Position numbers and translations under genes: made by a program
The notes under the pieces: model-generated
Database searches by the model: none
What the model was told of the DNA's origin: nothing
The model's input: the letters and a program-made list of their open reading frames with translations, nothing else
In this document: positions 35,469 through 44,722 of the stretch, piece after piece
Layout of the letters: each line of letters opens with the position of its first letter
Numbering within the stretch: position 1 is the stretch's first letter
From: Iocasia fonsfrigidae
GTDB taxonomy: Bacteria; Bacillota; Halanaerobiia; Halanaerobiales; DTU029
Reading direction: 5' to 3'
Assembly (NCBI RefSeq): GCF_017751145.1
Contig: NZ_CP046640.1
Span: 1,592,137 to 1,656,136 of the forward strand
DNA length: 64,000 nt

Positions 35469-36317
35469 ATGAAAATATTAATTCTTTATTTTAGCGGAAC
35501 TGGTAATACCTATTTTATTGCCAATATGATATATAAAAAGTGTAAGGAAGATAATTATAAAATTCAGCTATCATCTATAGAAAATTTTTCGCCTGAAAAT
35601 GTAAAAGGATATGATATTCTTATCTTTGGTTTTCCAATCTATGCTTGTGATATGCCATTATTTTTGCAGGAATATGTAGATCGAATGTCCCTTCCTAAAA
35701 GTAGAGGAGTTATGTTATTTTCCACTTTTGGATTTTATGCAGGTAATTCTTTAAGAAGAACAGCAAAAAAATTTAGTGATAAAGGTTTCATTCCATTAGT
35801 TTCAGAAGAAGTTAAGATGCCAGGATCAGATGGTTTAGCTTTCATGAAAAAAGACTCAAATTTTGTGAAAAAAGTTCTGTCAAAAAATTATTTAGAAAAT
35901 CCAATTATTAAAAATTATGTGAATAAGATTTATAATTTTATTGATAAAAATACTGATAAACTAAAGCAAGAATTAAATAGAGAAGATTTAGTAATGTCAA
36001 AATTAAAGGCAAGAGGGGTAGTATTAGATTCTTTTGTAAAAATGATTTATAATCCTGGTGAAAGATTTATTAAGAATAGGTTTTGGGTTGACAATAAATG
36101 CATTAAATGTAGACTCTGTGAGAAAATTTGTCCTGCTAATAATATAAGGATTACAAATAATGAAGTTATATTTTCAAATCAATGTTATTTATGCATGAGA
36201 TGTATTCATCAATGTCCAGTTGAATCAATACAGATTGGGAAATGGACTGTAGATAAATTTAGGTGGCAAGGACCTAATAATGATTATAAGCCTGCTAAAC
36301 TATTGAATAAAACGTAA
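35469..36317 (+). CDS. EFR1 family ferredoxin-flavodoxin protein
   Basis: 282 residues. The N-terminal flavodoxin-like domain has ILYFSGTGNTYFIA (FMN phosphate loop, residues 4-17) and FGFPIYACDMPLF. The C-terminal bacterial ferredoxin has two 4Fe-4S motifs, CIKCRLCEKICP and CYLCMRCIHQCP. EFR1 proteins are predicted cytosolic electron carriers in anaerobes. AGGAGGAG precedes the ATG. It is the only intact gene of the TetR locus. Confidence 0.92.
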   Translation: MKILILYFSGTGNTYFIANMIYKKCKEDNYKIQLSSIENFSPENVKGYDILIFGFPIYACDMPLFLQEYVDRMSLPKSRGVMLFSTFGFYAGNSLRRTAKKFSDKGFIPLVSEEVKMPGSDGLAFMKKDSNFVKKVLSKNYLENPIIKNYVNKIYNFIDKNTDKLKQELNREDLVMSKLKARGVVLDSFVKMIYNPGERFIKNRFWVDNKCIKCRLCEKICPANNIRITNNEVIFSNQCYLCMRCIHQCPVESIQIGKWTVDKFRWQGPNNDYKPAKLLNKT

Positions 36318-36443
36318 ATTAGTAATAATTTAAGCTAAAAGAAGGTAAGTTAATTTAGTTAGAATTGATCAGCTAATAGCTAGTAGTATAAAAAATATAA
36401 GATATTTTGATTAGGGTAGTACCAATACAAAAGGAGGGATATA

Positions 36444-37181
36444 ATGAAATTTTATGAAGCTAAAAAATTAAAGTCACAAAATGGTGCAATGGATTCTGTA
36501 GCACAACTAGATATTATGAAAGGAATGAAGCATATCCTGAATGATGAGATTGGAAGTATGAAGGCTACCAGTATACTCTTGAAAGCATTTTTATGGGATC
36601 CAATCTTTAATAAACCAGGCTGGAAGCCAGAACTATTTGATTTACCAAATGAGGAAGTTAGACAGACTTATGAAAAGAAATTTAAAGATTTAACTCCTTT
36701 TATATGTTTGTTTAATAGATTAAAGAAAAATTATAGGATGGAACAAGTCCAAATTATTATAGCAAAATTAAGTGTTCCTGCTTCAGTACCTTATTTGGCA
36801 AAAACTTTTAAACCAAACCCTGATATAAAAGATATTGATAAATTTAGACAAGATATGACCGATTATCTTGGTAAAGGAACCGGTTTTGAGTGGACAGAAA
36901 AGGTATCAGCAGATAAAAAGGAAGTGATTTATAAATTTACAAGGTGTGCCTATATTGAAATTCTTCGAGCATATGGAATGGAGTATGCAGCATCAATGGC
37001 CTGTTATTGTGATCCTATTATCTTTGATAATTGCACCCCTGAACTATATTTTAAGAGAGACCACTTTATCCAACGCCTTAGAGAGGGTTGTGATACTCCC
37101 AGATCTTTGGCTACAGAACTTATTGTTCGACCTTTTTCTACTACCATTTTTACGGCACTGGCTTTGAATTCATCATCATAA
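36444..37181 (+). pseudogene. L-2-amino-thiazoline-4-carboxylic acid hydrolase-like protein, 3' end replaced
   Basis: Residues 1-208 follow the ATC hydrolase family (CAYIEILRAYGMEYAASMACYC then FKRDHF). The normal ending with a cysteine-containing CDFRF is replaced from about 37066 by the reverse strand of an IS3-type fragment (REGCDTPRSLATELIV ... ALNSSS). The GGAGG ribosome site and start are good. Family members hydrolyse a thiazoline on the L-cysteine synthesis route or are uncharacterised. With its end lost, this copy is doubtful. Confidence 0.75.
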
Positions 37182-37258
37182 AACCTATTTTTGTTTCCCA
37201 TATTAACACCCTTTCATGATTTAATTATACAATCACGATCCGGTGTCCGTCAAAGTGG
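37066..37258 (-). mobile_element. IS3-family fragment (orfA start)
   Basis: From 37201 downward the minus strand reads MGNKNRFYDDEFKASAVKMV and ISSVAKDLGVSQPSLRRWIK, the helix-turn-helix of an IS3-type OrfA, cut at about 37066. The outer end near 37258 reads TTTGACGGACACCGG. The rest of the IS is gone. Confidence 0.8.
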
Positions 37259-37262
37259 GAAT

Positions 37263-37645
37263 GAGTCAATAAGCCTCCTATATAGGGGGTTTTTTATTGT
37301 TTTATGTCTAGTTTCGTCGAAGTTGAAGGAATTATAAATATCATGATGAAGTAGATAGTAAAAAAGACTTAGTAAGGGATGGATTCCTACTATATGCTTA
37401 TTGTTTAATGAATAAGCAGAAATAGTCAGTCAATATGAAACTCTAATTAATCCTGACAGAGATTTGGGACCTACATAACTTTACTTTTAGCTTTCATATC
37501 TTTGCTATCCTTGTATCGAATAAAGGTGACCATGGTTTGATATTATTGGTTAACTATATAATAACCTATATTTTACTTTTGCACAATGTGCCTAAGAAGA
37601 AAATATAGGTACTTAGTGCAATACATGAAGACTATAACATCTGTT
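37263..37645 (+). repeat. ~390-bp non-coding repeat, copy B
   Basis: Matches copies A (9487) and C (43832) from GCCTCCTATATAGGGGG to GCAATACATGAAG. The final core site is degraded (CTATAACATCTG instead of CTATTGTTATRTG). Confidence 0.75.
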
Positions 37646-37841
37646 TTTATTGGTATGGAAATTACGATCTTAGCTGTTCTCTTCTTTCTTTTTGAATATT
37701 TCTTGTAAAAAAATGGTTAATGTGACAATAAAGTATTTAAATTGGAATCTAGAAGTAATTAAAATAGGATTGTGTACTGCTCACATCTTATGATATTATA
37801 TATCTAAGGAATACATTAATTATTTTGAAGAGGAGGTTAAA

Positions 37842-38157
37842 ATGAATTGTAAAATTACTGTTTTAAAGACAAGTTTTAATAAGGAATTCGTTGATGAGTA
37901 TGTGGAAAGTAAAAGAAAATTGACACTGGGACCATGTGAAGTTTTTAAAAGAAGGTCAAGAATTCATTGTAAATCCTTGGGTTGGGCTACCAAGTGGGTT
38001 TTGTCCATGGGCATGGGATGATATTTACAAATCCCTAGTAGGATTTGCAGCTGACGGCAATTTTGGAGAATGGTATGAGGATAAAAACATTATCATTGCA
38101 TGCTGTACAGATGGAACAAGGCCGGTTTATTTCAAAATCGAAAAATTAGTAGATTAA
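37842..38157 (+). pseudogene. TIGR04076 family protein, single-base frameshift
   Basis: GAGGAGGT and ATG 37842 give CKITVLKTSFNKEFVDEYV ... GPCEVF. After an A run (TTTTTAAAAGAAGG, about 37944) the frame must shift by one to continue KEGQEFIVNPW, GFCPWAWDDI, GGNF-like DGNFGEW and IACCTDGTRPVYFKIEKL to the stop. All conserved positions of this ~100-residue family are present otherwise, so a recent mutation or a sequencing error in the homopolymer is likely. Function unknown. Confidence 0.8.
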
Positions 38158-38179
38158 ATTATGTAACTACATATACAAA

Positions 38180-38371
38180 TTGAAAAAGTATCATAATAGG
38201 TTGATTGAAATTGAAAATAAGGTAGAACAGAATATTAATATGTTACAAAAAGATAGCATTTTGCCTAAAGCATATTGGAACTCTTTTGCGATAAATAAGA
38301 TAATTGAATATTTAATAAATCTTAGGGCAGATAGCCTGAAAGAGGCAATAAATTTATTTGAAAATGAGTAA
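38180..38371 (+). pseudogene. C-terminal fragment of a larger hypothetical protein
   Basis: 63 codons from a TTG without a ribosome site: NRLIEIENKVEQNINMLQKD, ILPKAYWNSFAINKIIEYL, RADSLKEAINLFENE. The ending resembles tails of coiled-coil membrane proteins in clostridia. It is probably a remnant and not a gene of its own. Confidence 0.45.
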
Positions 38372-38810
38372 GGTATATTGAACAAATTGAAAAGGTAGAT
38401 ACAATGCATAAAAATATAATGGGTGAACTATATAAAGTAAAATATTCAGCTAGAAGTTCACAAATTGCTTCATGGATTAACTTTTTAAGTAAATAAAATG
38501 ATAATATTCTAGACTAGTTTAATAATATAATTATTTTGAAAATTGAGTCATTCTTAGTTTTTTGGATACTATTTGTTCTGCTTGAAATATCATAAAATTA
38601 AAAGATAAAAATTATATAATTTTTCAATCTAAATCCGAATACTAACGAAAAAAGCCATGATGAAGAAAAATTTCATCATGGCTCTTCTGCAGTATATGGT
38701 AAAGTCTCACCCTTAAACCACTTATTTCAAGTTTAATAGTACTGGCTCTTATTCTGTTTTTATCCTGCAGGTACTGGAAAAAAACTGATGATAGGCTCAG
38801 GGAACTTTTC
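38372..38810. other. Gene-poor gap with gene debris
   Basis: Contains a short frame MHKNIMGELYKVKYSARSSQ (38403-38495) without a clear ribosome site, AT-rich sequence, and the terminator at 38645-38690. Nothing else can be supported. Confidence 0.4.
38645..38690 (+). terminator. Bidirectional hairpin terminator
   Basis: AAAAAAGCCATGATGAAG with TTTCATCATGGCTCTTCT. Nearly the same as the terminator at 55545. Confidence 0.75.
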
Positions 38811-39059
38811 GTGAAGGTAAAGAAAGAAGACGATGAAAAAGAATTGTTTAAACTCTTAAATGAGATGATTAAGTACAGTTTTGGTATAAGTCTAAAAGCA
38901 GTTTCCAGGGAAAAACTTAAAAACATTATAGATGAGAAGGAACTTTTAAAAGTCCTGCTGCAGGTTATGGATTATATGGAAAACATGAAGGGTATACAGG
39001 ATAGAGAAGGTCTTAGTCTTAAGGATAAGATTAAGGAAATATATCAGAAGATACGCTAG
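38811..39059 (+). CDS. Small helical protein of unknown function (possible fragment)
   Basis: 82 codons from GTG 38811: VKKEDDEKELFKLLNEMIKY, then SREKLKNIIDEKELLKVLL, LSLKDKIKEIYQKIR. The frame is open further upstream (DDRLRELF), so the true start may be lost. It lacks a good ribosome site. Strongly charged and helical, with no family recognised. Confidence 0.4.
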   Translation: MKVKKEDDEKELFKLLNEMIKYSFGISLKAVSREKLKNIIDEKELLKVLLQVMDYMENMKGIQDREGLSLKDKIKEIYQKIR

Positions 39060-39463
39060 AATCTATTTTCTGGATGATTCCTGAAATGAGCTGGGATATA
39101 ACTTCCAGGGACTAAAACAAGGCGAAAAAGGTCTCCAATTCATTTGGAATCTTTTTTATCATCCTTATTTCCTTTTACAGCCCTTTACCCATTTAGGATT
39201 GGTAAGGGTGGAATATCACAGGAAGATTTTTTAAGGGTACCTGGAAAGATAAAGAGATTATTTCTCGTATTAAATCTGATACTTTCTAGTCTCCAATACT
39301 AACATTACAATTTTAACAGCAGTACTTGCATCAATAGTAATAATCATTGTTCTCTATAATATAGACTTTTCAAGAATAGAAACACTGGACTTAATCAATA
39401 GTTATTATCCAAAAGTAAATATAAATATTATTGTAAAGTACAAAAAATAAAATGGAGGATCAA
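39060..39463. other. Gap with a transmembrane-protein fragment
   Basis: 39298-39450 encodes ILTAVLASIVIIIVLYNIDF and SYYPKVNINIIVKYKK then stop, the tail of a one-helix membrane protein whose start is missing. Around 39110-39170 there is a T-rich hairpin region (AAAAAGGTCTCC ... GGAATCTTTTTTATC) that could be a terminator. Confidence 0.4.
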
Positions 39464-40554
39464 GATGAAAAAAATTTTATTAGGATTAATTTTGTGATTG
39501 GATGGATTATTATTTTAGAATTGAAAAGGATGATAAAAATGATTCTATTTTAATCATTCCATATGGAATATATAATGAGGAAGTTTTTAGTTCTGAACCT
39601 GTGGATGTAAAATTAAATAATGGGACTAAAATTAGGATTAAAATGGGATTAGGAGCAATTTATCCCTATGGTGAAGGTGGTGCTGAACCTTCTAAATTTA
39701 TAAGTGTTTGGATTGATAAAGTAAAGGTAATAAGTAAACAAAATTTGTTTATTACTGATAAAGGGACTTCTCTTAAAATTGAAATTACTAAAGATGGTTA
39801 TTGGTTATACAAATTTGATATTAATTGGTTTAAAGATGAAGAAAAGATTTCAAGTGAGTTTATTCCCAAAGAGAATTATCCAACTGAAATAGATTTGATA
39901 GAATATCCAAAAAATAAAATAAAACCCAAAGATGGTGAAATAGCTATTTTACATTGTGAAAACGAAGAATTAAAAGATATAATACTACAAGCTGAATTAA
40001 GAAGAAATCATAGTTATGTAGGCTATGCTATTCAGCCTCCAGATGAATCAATTTCAATTGAAGAATTTGATGTAGAAAAGAGAAAATATAGTACTAAAAT
40101 ATATCAATATGAATATTCAGGGTATCTCAGACATTTTGTTGCTGATATAGATAATGACGGAAAAGAAGATTATGTTTATGCATTATATTCGAGAACACAT
40201 TATAGAGATGGAGATGTTTATTTTATTTTTGATGAGGAACAAGTTATTGATAAACCTTTTACTGATGATGATTTTGAAATTTTTTTAAAAAGAGCAAGAA
40301 AGATTTTTCCAAATAATTGGGTAGAAAGATATTTGTCATTTAAAAATAAAATTGATCCCTGGTGGTCACCAATTAAAAATCCCAATTTTGGATTGAGATA
40401 TACATGTTTTTGGCCTTTTATTTATGAAGATAAGTTTTATTTCATTTTGGGTTCAAGAGAAGAAGTTTATAATAATTGGTTTGCTGTATTAAGAATAGAT
40501 GGTGAAGATTTAATAGAAGAACTAATAGTTCAAAAAGTAAAACCAAATTATTAG
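39464..40554 (+). CDS. Putative secreted beta-rich protein with a disrupted signal sequence
   Basis: GGAGG and ATG 39464 give MKKILLGLIL then TGA, a signal-peptide start cut short. A second frame from ATG 39502 runs 350 codons: KDDKNDSILIIPYGIYNEEV ... HFVADIDNDGKEDYVYAL (an FG-GAP/VCBS-like calcium loop) ... YEDKFYFILGSREEVYNNW. The two frames probably belonged to one exported protein. The 39502 start has no ribosome site. Function unknown. It ends before a terminator at 40591. Confidence 0.55.
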
Positions 40555-40590
40555 AGTTAGAAACTACATATAAATATATCATAGTGTCAA

Positions 40591-40632
40591 ATGACCATAG
40601 TTTGCGTTAAGGCAGATTATGGTCTTTTTTAG
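40591..40632 (+). terminator. Rho-independent terminator
   Basis: GACCATAGTTTGCG ... CAGATTATGGTCTTTTTT: a GACCATA/TATGGTC stem with an inner partial pairing and a T tail. Confidence 0.8.
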
Positions 40633-40793
40633 ATTCGGCCAGGTTTCAATTTTACTACAGCGAGATTTATCTACTTTAGTCTAGGAAAAATAACTAAAAA
40701 TAAAAAAACTTCAAGAAAAAACAAGGAAATAATATCCTCCTGTTGAATTACAAAGATAAGAAAAATCTATATAAAATAACAGGAGTGTAAAAT

Positions 40794-41375
40794 GTGCAAG
40801 AAATACTATCTTATGGTTGTCGCTTTAATAATCTAAAAACAGAAATAACTATTGAACCTTTAAATAATGATTTAACAGGTTATGAAACAACCCTAAAAAA
40901 GGAGTTTATCAGGAAAATCTCTTTTGATTACTATAGTAATGTCTATATCATTAAAGGTTATTATCCTAATAATGACGTTGATGAGTGTTTTAAAGGAGTA
41001 GAACTAGAAAGATGGGCGAGTTTAAAAAATAATCATAAAGACGTTGTTAAAAAAATAAGGATCAGATGGGTCAGGGGAGAATATGTTGACAGAGAAATAG
41101 ATTTTAATGCTTGTGCTATAAAATATAAAGAAGAAATAGATAAGATAAACCATCATTTTTATTTATTATTAGTAGATGTAGATAGGGAAAGAGAAATTGC
41201 TTATAATAATATAATAACAGTTAACAATAGTGATCTTTTATATATTAGCATGAAACCCTATAGAGAAAATGAATCCCTTAATTCCGTACTGAGAAAATTA
41301 GATAATAAATATACATCTATAAGTGACCTCAAAGGTAATTATGCTTTATTGAACAATCTAGCAAAACAAAGATAG
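40794..41375 (+). CDS. Hypothetical protein, first gene of a three-gene locus
   Basis: 193 codons from GTG 40794 (or a +1-shifted ATG at 40792 that reads MCKKYYLMVVALII then stop, like a lipoprotein signal). AGGAG lies just upstream of both. The body (TEITIEPLNNDLTGYETTL, FDYYSNVYIIKGYYPNND) looks beta-rich and extracytoplasmic. I suspect a frameshift between the signal sequence and the body. No family recognised. The next gene starts 39 bases downstream. Confidence 0.5.
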   Translation: MQEILSYGCRFNNLKTEITIEPLNNDLTGYETTLKKEFIRKISFDYYSNVYIIKGYYPNNDVDECFKGVELERWASLKNNHKDVVKKIRIRWVRGEYVDREIDFNACAIKYKEEIDKINHHFYLLLVDVDREREIAYNNIITVNNSDLLYISMKPYRENESLNSVLRKLDNKYTSISDLKGNYALLNNLAKQR

Positions 41376-41413
41376 TAACTAAGAAAAGTATTATAAGTGA
41401 AGAATATTGGAAA

Positions 41414-43219
41414 ATGGAATTACTAATATCTTCTTTAACCACAAAATTCAAGTCTGTCTCCTTTGAACTAAATGTCAATTTTAATAAAGCTGCTTATGAT
41501 GGGCTAGTTAACAATGGTAGACCCTTAAATATATTAAGGAGAATAATATCAGTACTAAGTAGGCATATAAGTAACGAGGCAATAAAAGATGTAGAAAAAA
41601 CAAAGAAAAATTTAGATACAAAAAAAGTGCTTTCATCCAGGCAACTAAAAGAAGGTGTAAGAGAAATAATCAAGAGAGAAGACCTGATTATACAGCCCAG
41701 GCTTAATTCCATACGTATTTGTAAGAATAATAATGGTGGTGGAACAGGTATGACAACAATAAGCCAAAAGTCAGAACCCAGAATAAAATGGGGTGAAGAG
41801 GTCGATACAGGATATTCAAGATATTTAAGTCAAAGAAATGGAATAGTAAACGGGCAGGAGACTAAAGAAGAAAAAAGTAATAATGATAATAAAGAAAATA
41901 ATAATATGAATAATAACAGTGATATAAAAAATGAAGATACAATAATAAATTCAAATGATAATTGGGATTGGGTACCTGCCAGTTTAATAAATAATGCCAG
42001 TTATATAAATTTATATAAACATACATATACCAAGGAAGATTTTAAATTGACTGTCAAAGATGTTGCATTGATAGCAGGGGAGAATTTTTTAACCAGGGGA
42101 TGGCACTGGGCAGGAACCGCTGCCAAAGACCTTGGTAAGACTGCTTTGCAAAAAGGTAAAGCAGGATATTCATTGACTTTAGGAGATACTGAAGAAGTAT
42201 TTGGCGCATTAATTGAATTAGGTAAAAATGATTATAAAGAGAAGAAAGATTATCTCTGTGGTAGGGATATTCCCCCAAAAGCAGATTATATGATAGTTGC
42301 CTATAGAAAGGTTAGCAGAGGAAGTTCTGACTATATAGATAAGAGTTTTATAAAACTTGATACTGTAGAATTTTATTATAGAAATGGTGATAAGATAAAA
42401 CACATTGATGATGATGGAGGATATGGATTTACTGGTATTGTTCCATTTCTAGATAACTTTGATAAGCTTTTTAATCAGGGAAAATGGTATCCTGAAAGAA
42501 ATGATAAACTTCCTAAAAACGAAGCTAATGAGGAAAAGCTGACTCAATGGACTGCATCAAAAAAGGAATGTTTAAATTTTAAAATTTCGAATCAGGGTAG
42601 TGAAGATAAGATTAAAGATATACCCTTGGAGATATATGATAGGGTGGTAAAGTTAAAGAATGATGCTAGTCATATAAATAGATATAAACATACATATACC
42701 AAAGAAGATTTTAACTTGACTGCCAAAGATATAGCAATGGCAGCAGGAGAAAACTTTTTAACCAGAGGATGGCACTGGATAGTAAATACTATAAAAGACC
42801 TGGGGAAAAAAGCTGCAATAACAGGACAGGAAGAATTCAAATTAACTGTAGGAGACACTGAAGAGATTTTTGGTGGTTTAATCGAATTAGGTAAGAATGA
42901 TTATAAAGAGAAGAAAGATTATCTCTGTGGTAGGGATATTCCTCAAAAAGCAGATTATATAATAGTTTCCTATAAAAAAGTCACCAGAGGAAGTTCTGAT
43001 TATATAGATAAGAGTTTTATAAAACTTGATACTGTAGAATTTTATTATAGAAATGGTGATAAGATAAAACACATTGATGATGATGGAGGATATGGATTTA
43101 CTGGTATTGTTCCATTTCTAGATAACTTTGATAAGCTTTTTAATCAGGGAAACTGGTATCCTGAAAGAAATGACAAACTACCTAAAAATGAAGCTGATGA
43201 GGAGGGGCGGACTCAATGA
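41414..43219 (+). CDS. Large hypothetical protein with a 180-residue internal tandem duplication
   Basis: 601 residues. Residues 1-~155 form a helical N-terminal region, followed by an Asn-rich linker (SNNDNKENNNMNNNSDIKNE). Two copies of a ~182-residue unit then lie at about 193-374 and 416-597: YKHTYTKEDF, GENFLTRGWHW, KDYLCGRDIP, KADYxIV, SSDYIDKSFIKLDTVEFYYR, DDDGGYGFTGIVPFLDNF. The units are about 85% identical in protein and start about 667 bases apart. A toxin-like or cell-surface role is possible, but no family is recognised. Its stop overlaps the next start (ATGA). Confidence 0.6.
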   Translation: MELLISSLTTKFKSVSFELNVNFNKAAYDGLVNNGRPLNILRRIISVLSRHISNEAIKDVEKTKKNLDTKKVLSSRQLKEGVREIIKREDLIIQPRLNSIRICKNNNGGGTGMTTISQKSEPRIKWGEEVDTGYSRYLSQRNGIVNGQETKEEKSNNDNKENNNMNNNSDIKNEDTIINSNDNWDWVPASLINNASYINLYKHTYTKEDFKLTVKDVALIAGENFLTRGWHWAGTAAKDLGKTALQKGKAGYSLTLGDTEEVFGALIELGKNDYKEKKDYLCGRDIPPKADYMIVAYRKVSRGSSDYIDKSFIKLDTVEFYYRNGDKIKHIDDDGGYGFTGIVPFLDNFDKLFNQGKWYPERNDKLPKNEANEEKLTQWTASKKECLNFKISNQGSEDKIKDIPLEIYDRVVKLKNDASHINRYKHTYTKEDFNLTAKDIAMAAGENFLTRGWHWIVNTIKDLGKKAAITGQEEFKLTVGDTEEIFGGLIELGKNDYKEKKDYLCGRDIPQKADYIIVSYKKVTRGSSDYIDKSFIKLDTVEFYYRNGDKIKHIDDDGGYGFTGIVPFLDNFDKLFNQGNWYPERNDKLPKNEADEEGRTQ

Positions 43220-43758
43220 GAAAGAAAATATTTTTAAAACAAATTATTATGGTAATTTTGGTTTTAATTATCATCTTAGGGGTTATTTATTATATCAAAA
43301 CTATTAGTGAGCCTCAATTTAAAATAAACCTTAGTCCTAATACTCAGATATTTTTTTCTGAGAAAAGAAAGGAATATTATGTTGTAGATAATGGAAATAA
43401 AGTTTATATTAGTATTACAAGAGATAATTACCCGACAATTATTAATGAATTTAATATGAATAATAGAGGTATTGTAGCATTTTCTATAGACAGTTTTGAT
43501 TATTCAAAATACACTATAGTAGCACATCATTTAGTTTTTGTTTCTCCAGATAATAAAGTAAAAGCTCGAAGGATATATGGTATTATTGATGAAATGGAAT
43601 GGATTGATAATAAAACACTTAAAGTTAATGTTGATCCTATTAAAAATGGAGAGAGTATTACATATATAAAGGATCCGTTTAATTTAACTATGTTTGAAAA
43701 AGTCATAGAAGAAGGAAAAGACCTTATTAAATGGATCAGGCTTAAGGGTTGGAGATGA
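43216..43758 (+). CDS. Single-pass membrane protein coupled to the repeat protein
   Basis: 180 residues: one N-terminal transmembrane helix (IIMVILVLIIILGVIYYI, about 10-27) and an extracytoplasmic beta-rich domain (YYVVDNGNKVYISITRDNY ... VFVSPDNKVKARRIYG). It begins inside the stop codon of the upstream gene, so the two are co-translated and their products probably work together. An immunity or anchoring protein for the repeat protein is a guess. Confidence 0.6.
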   Translation: MRKKIFLKQIIMVILVLIIILGVIYYIKTISEPQFKINLSPNTQIFFSEKRKEYYVVDNGNKVYISITRDNYPTIINEFNMNNRGIVAFSIDSFDYSKYTIVAHHLVFVSPDNKVKARRIYGIIDEMEWIDNKTLKVNVDPIKNGESITYIKDPFNLTMFEKVIEEGKDLIKWIRLKGWR

Positions 43759-43831
43759 TAGATAAAAATCATTGAGTTATAGAGGTATAAAGAAAGATGA
43801 TTAACTTGATATAAATTTAATTTAGTGATTA

Positions 43832-44215
43832 ATAAGAGATATATAAGCCTCCTACATAGGGGGTTTTTTATTGTTTTATGTCTAGTTTCGTCGAAGTTGA
43901 AGGAATTATAAATATCATGATGAAGTAGATAGTAAAAAAGACTTAGTGAGGGGTGAATTCCTACTACATGGTTATTGGTTAATGAATAATCAGAAATAGT
44001 CAGTTAATATGAAATTCTAATTAATCCTGATAGAGATTTGGAGCCTACAAACTTTTAGCCTTTCATATATTTGCTATCTTTGTATCTAATAAAGGTAACC
44101 TGATGGTTTGATATTATTGATTAACTATATAATAACCTATATTTTACTTTTGCGCAATGCGCCTAAGAAAAAAATATAGTTACTTAGACGCAATACGTGA
44201 AGTCTATTGTTATGT
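43832..44215 (+). repeat. ~390-bp non-coding repeat, copy C, ending in an integron core site
   Basis: Starts GATTAATAAGAGATATATAAG, terminator-like hairpin near 43849-43873. The final ~100 bases form a hairpin (ACTTTTGCGCAATGCGCCTAAG / CTTAGACGCAATACGTGAAGT, loop of A/T) and end at GTTATGT (44209-44215). This core site is the left border of the defence cassette. Confidence 0.75.
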
Positions 44216-44316
44216 GCAATACCTGAAAGATTTTCAGGAAGGAGGTGGATTTACCTAGGAAGAAAACTATAAAGACTTGTGAAGTAAAAAAGATTATAAA
44301 GAAGGGGATGTTTGCT

Positions 44317-44703
44317 ATGGCAAATAAAAACAGGATATTTATAAGTTTTGCTATTGAAGATGAGACACTAAGGGATTTTTTAGTTGGACAGGCACGTAAC
44401 GAGAAATCTCCATTTAAATTTGTTGATATGTCAGTGAAAAAACCATGGGATTCTTCATGGAAAACAAAGTGTCGCACAAAGATTAAAGGTTGTGATGGTG
44501 TTTTAATTATAGTAACAAAAAGTAGTAAAAAGGCAGATGGACAACTCTGGGAGATAAAATGTGCAAAAGAAGAAGGGATTCCACGTAGAGGTATCTGGGG
44601 TTATAATGATGATAAACCAGCAACTTTACCATCAGAATTTGATGGAGTTCGTATAGTGAAATGGACATGGACAAATATAAAAAATTGGTTAGACACACTG
44701 TAA
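44317..44703 (+). CDS. TIR-domain protein, ThsB-like (type IV Thoeris candidate; cassette gene)
   Basis: 128 residues forming one TIR-like domain (DUF1863 type): RIFISFAIEDETLRDFL, GCDGVLIIVTKSS and GQLWEIKCAKEEGIPRRG. Glu79 in WEI is the expected NAD-cleaving residue. In Thoeris systems the TIR protein senses phage infection and makes a cyclic ADP-ribose-type signal that switches on an effector. AAGGGG precedes ATG 44317 by 9 bases. The neighbour is a caspase-like protease 19 bases downstream in the same cassette, the gene pair described for type IV Thoeris. The assignment is from domain logic, not a database search. Confidence 0.8.
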   Translation: MANKNRIFISFAIEDETLRDFLVGQARNEKSPFKFVDMSVKKPWDSSWKTKCRTKIKGCDGVLIIVTKSSKKADGQLWEIKCAKEEGIPRRGIWGYNDDKPATLPSEFDGVRIVKWTWTNIKNWLDTL

Positions 44704-44722
44704 AAGTAAGGAGGACAAGATT

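Noticed and set aside
37627-37710. 27-codon hydrophobic peptide (MKTITSVFIGMEITILAVLF...) as a type I toxin
   Set aside because: No ribosome-binding site, no antisense promoter that I can see, and the start lies in the decayed end of a repeat whose other copies have no such frame.
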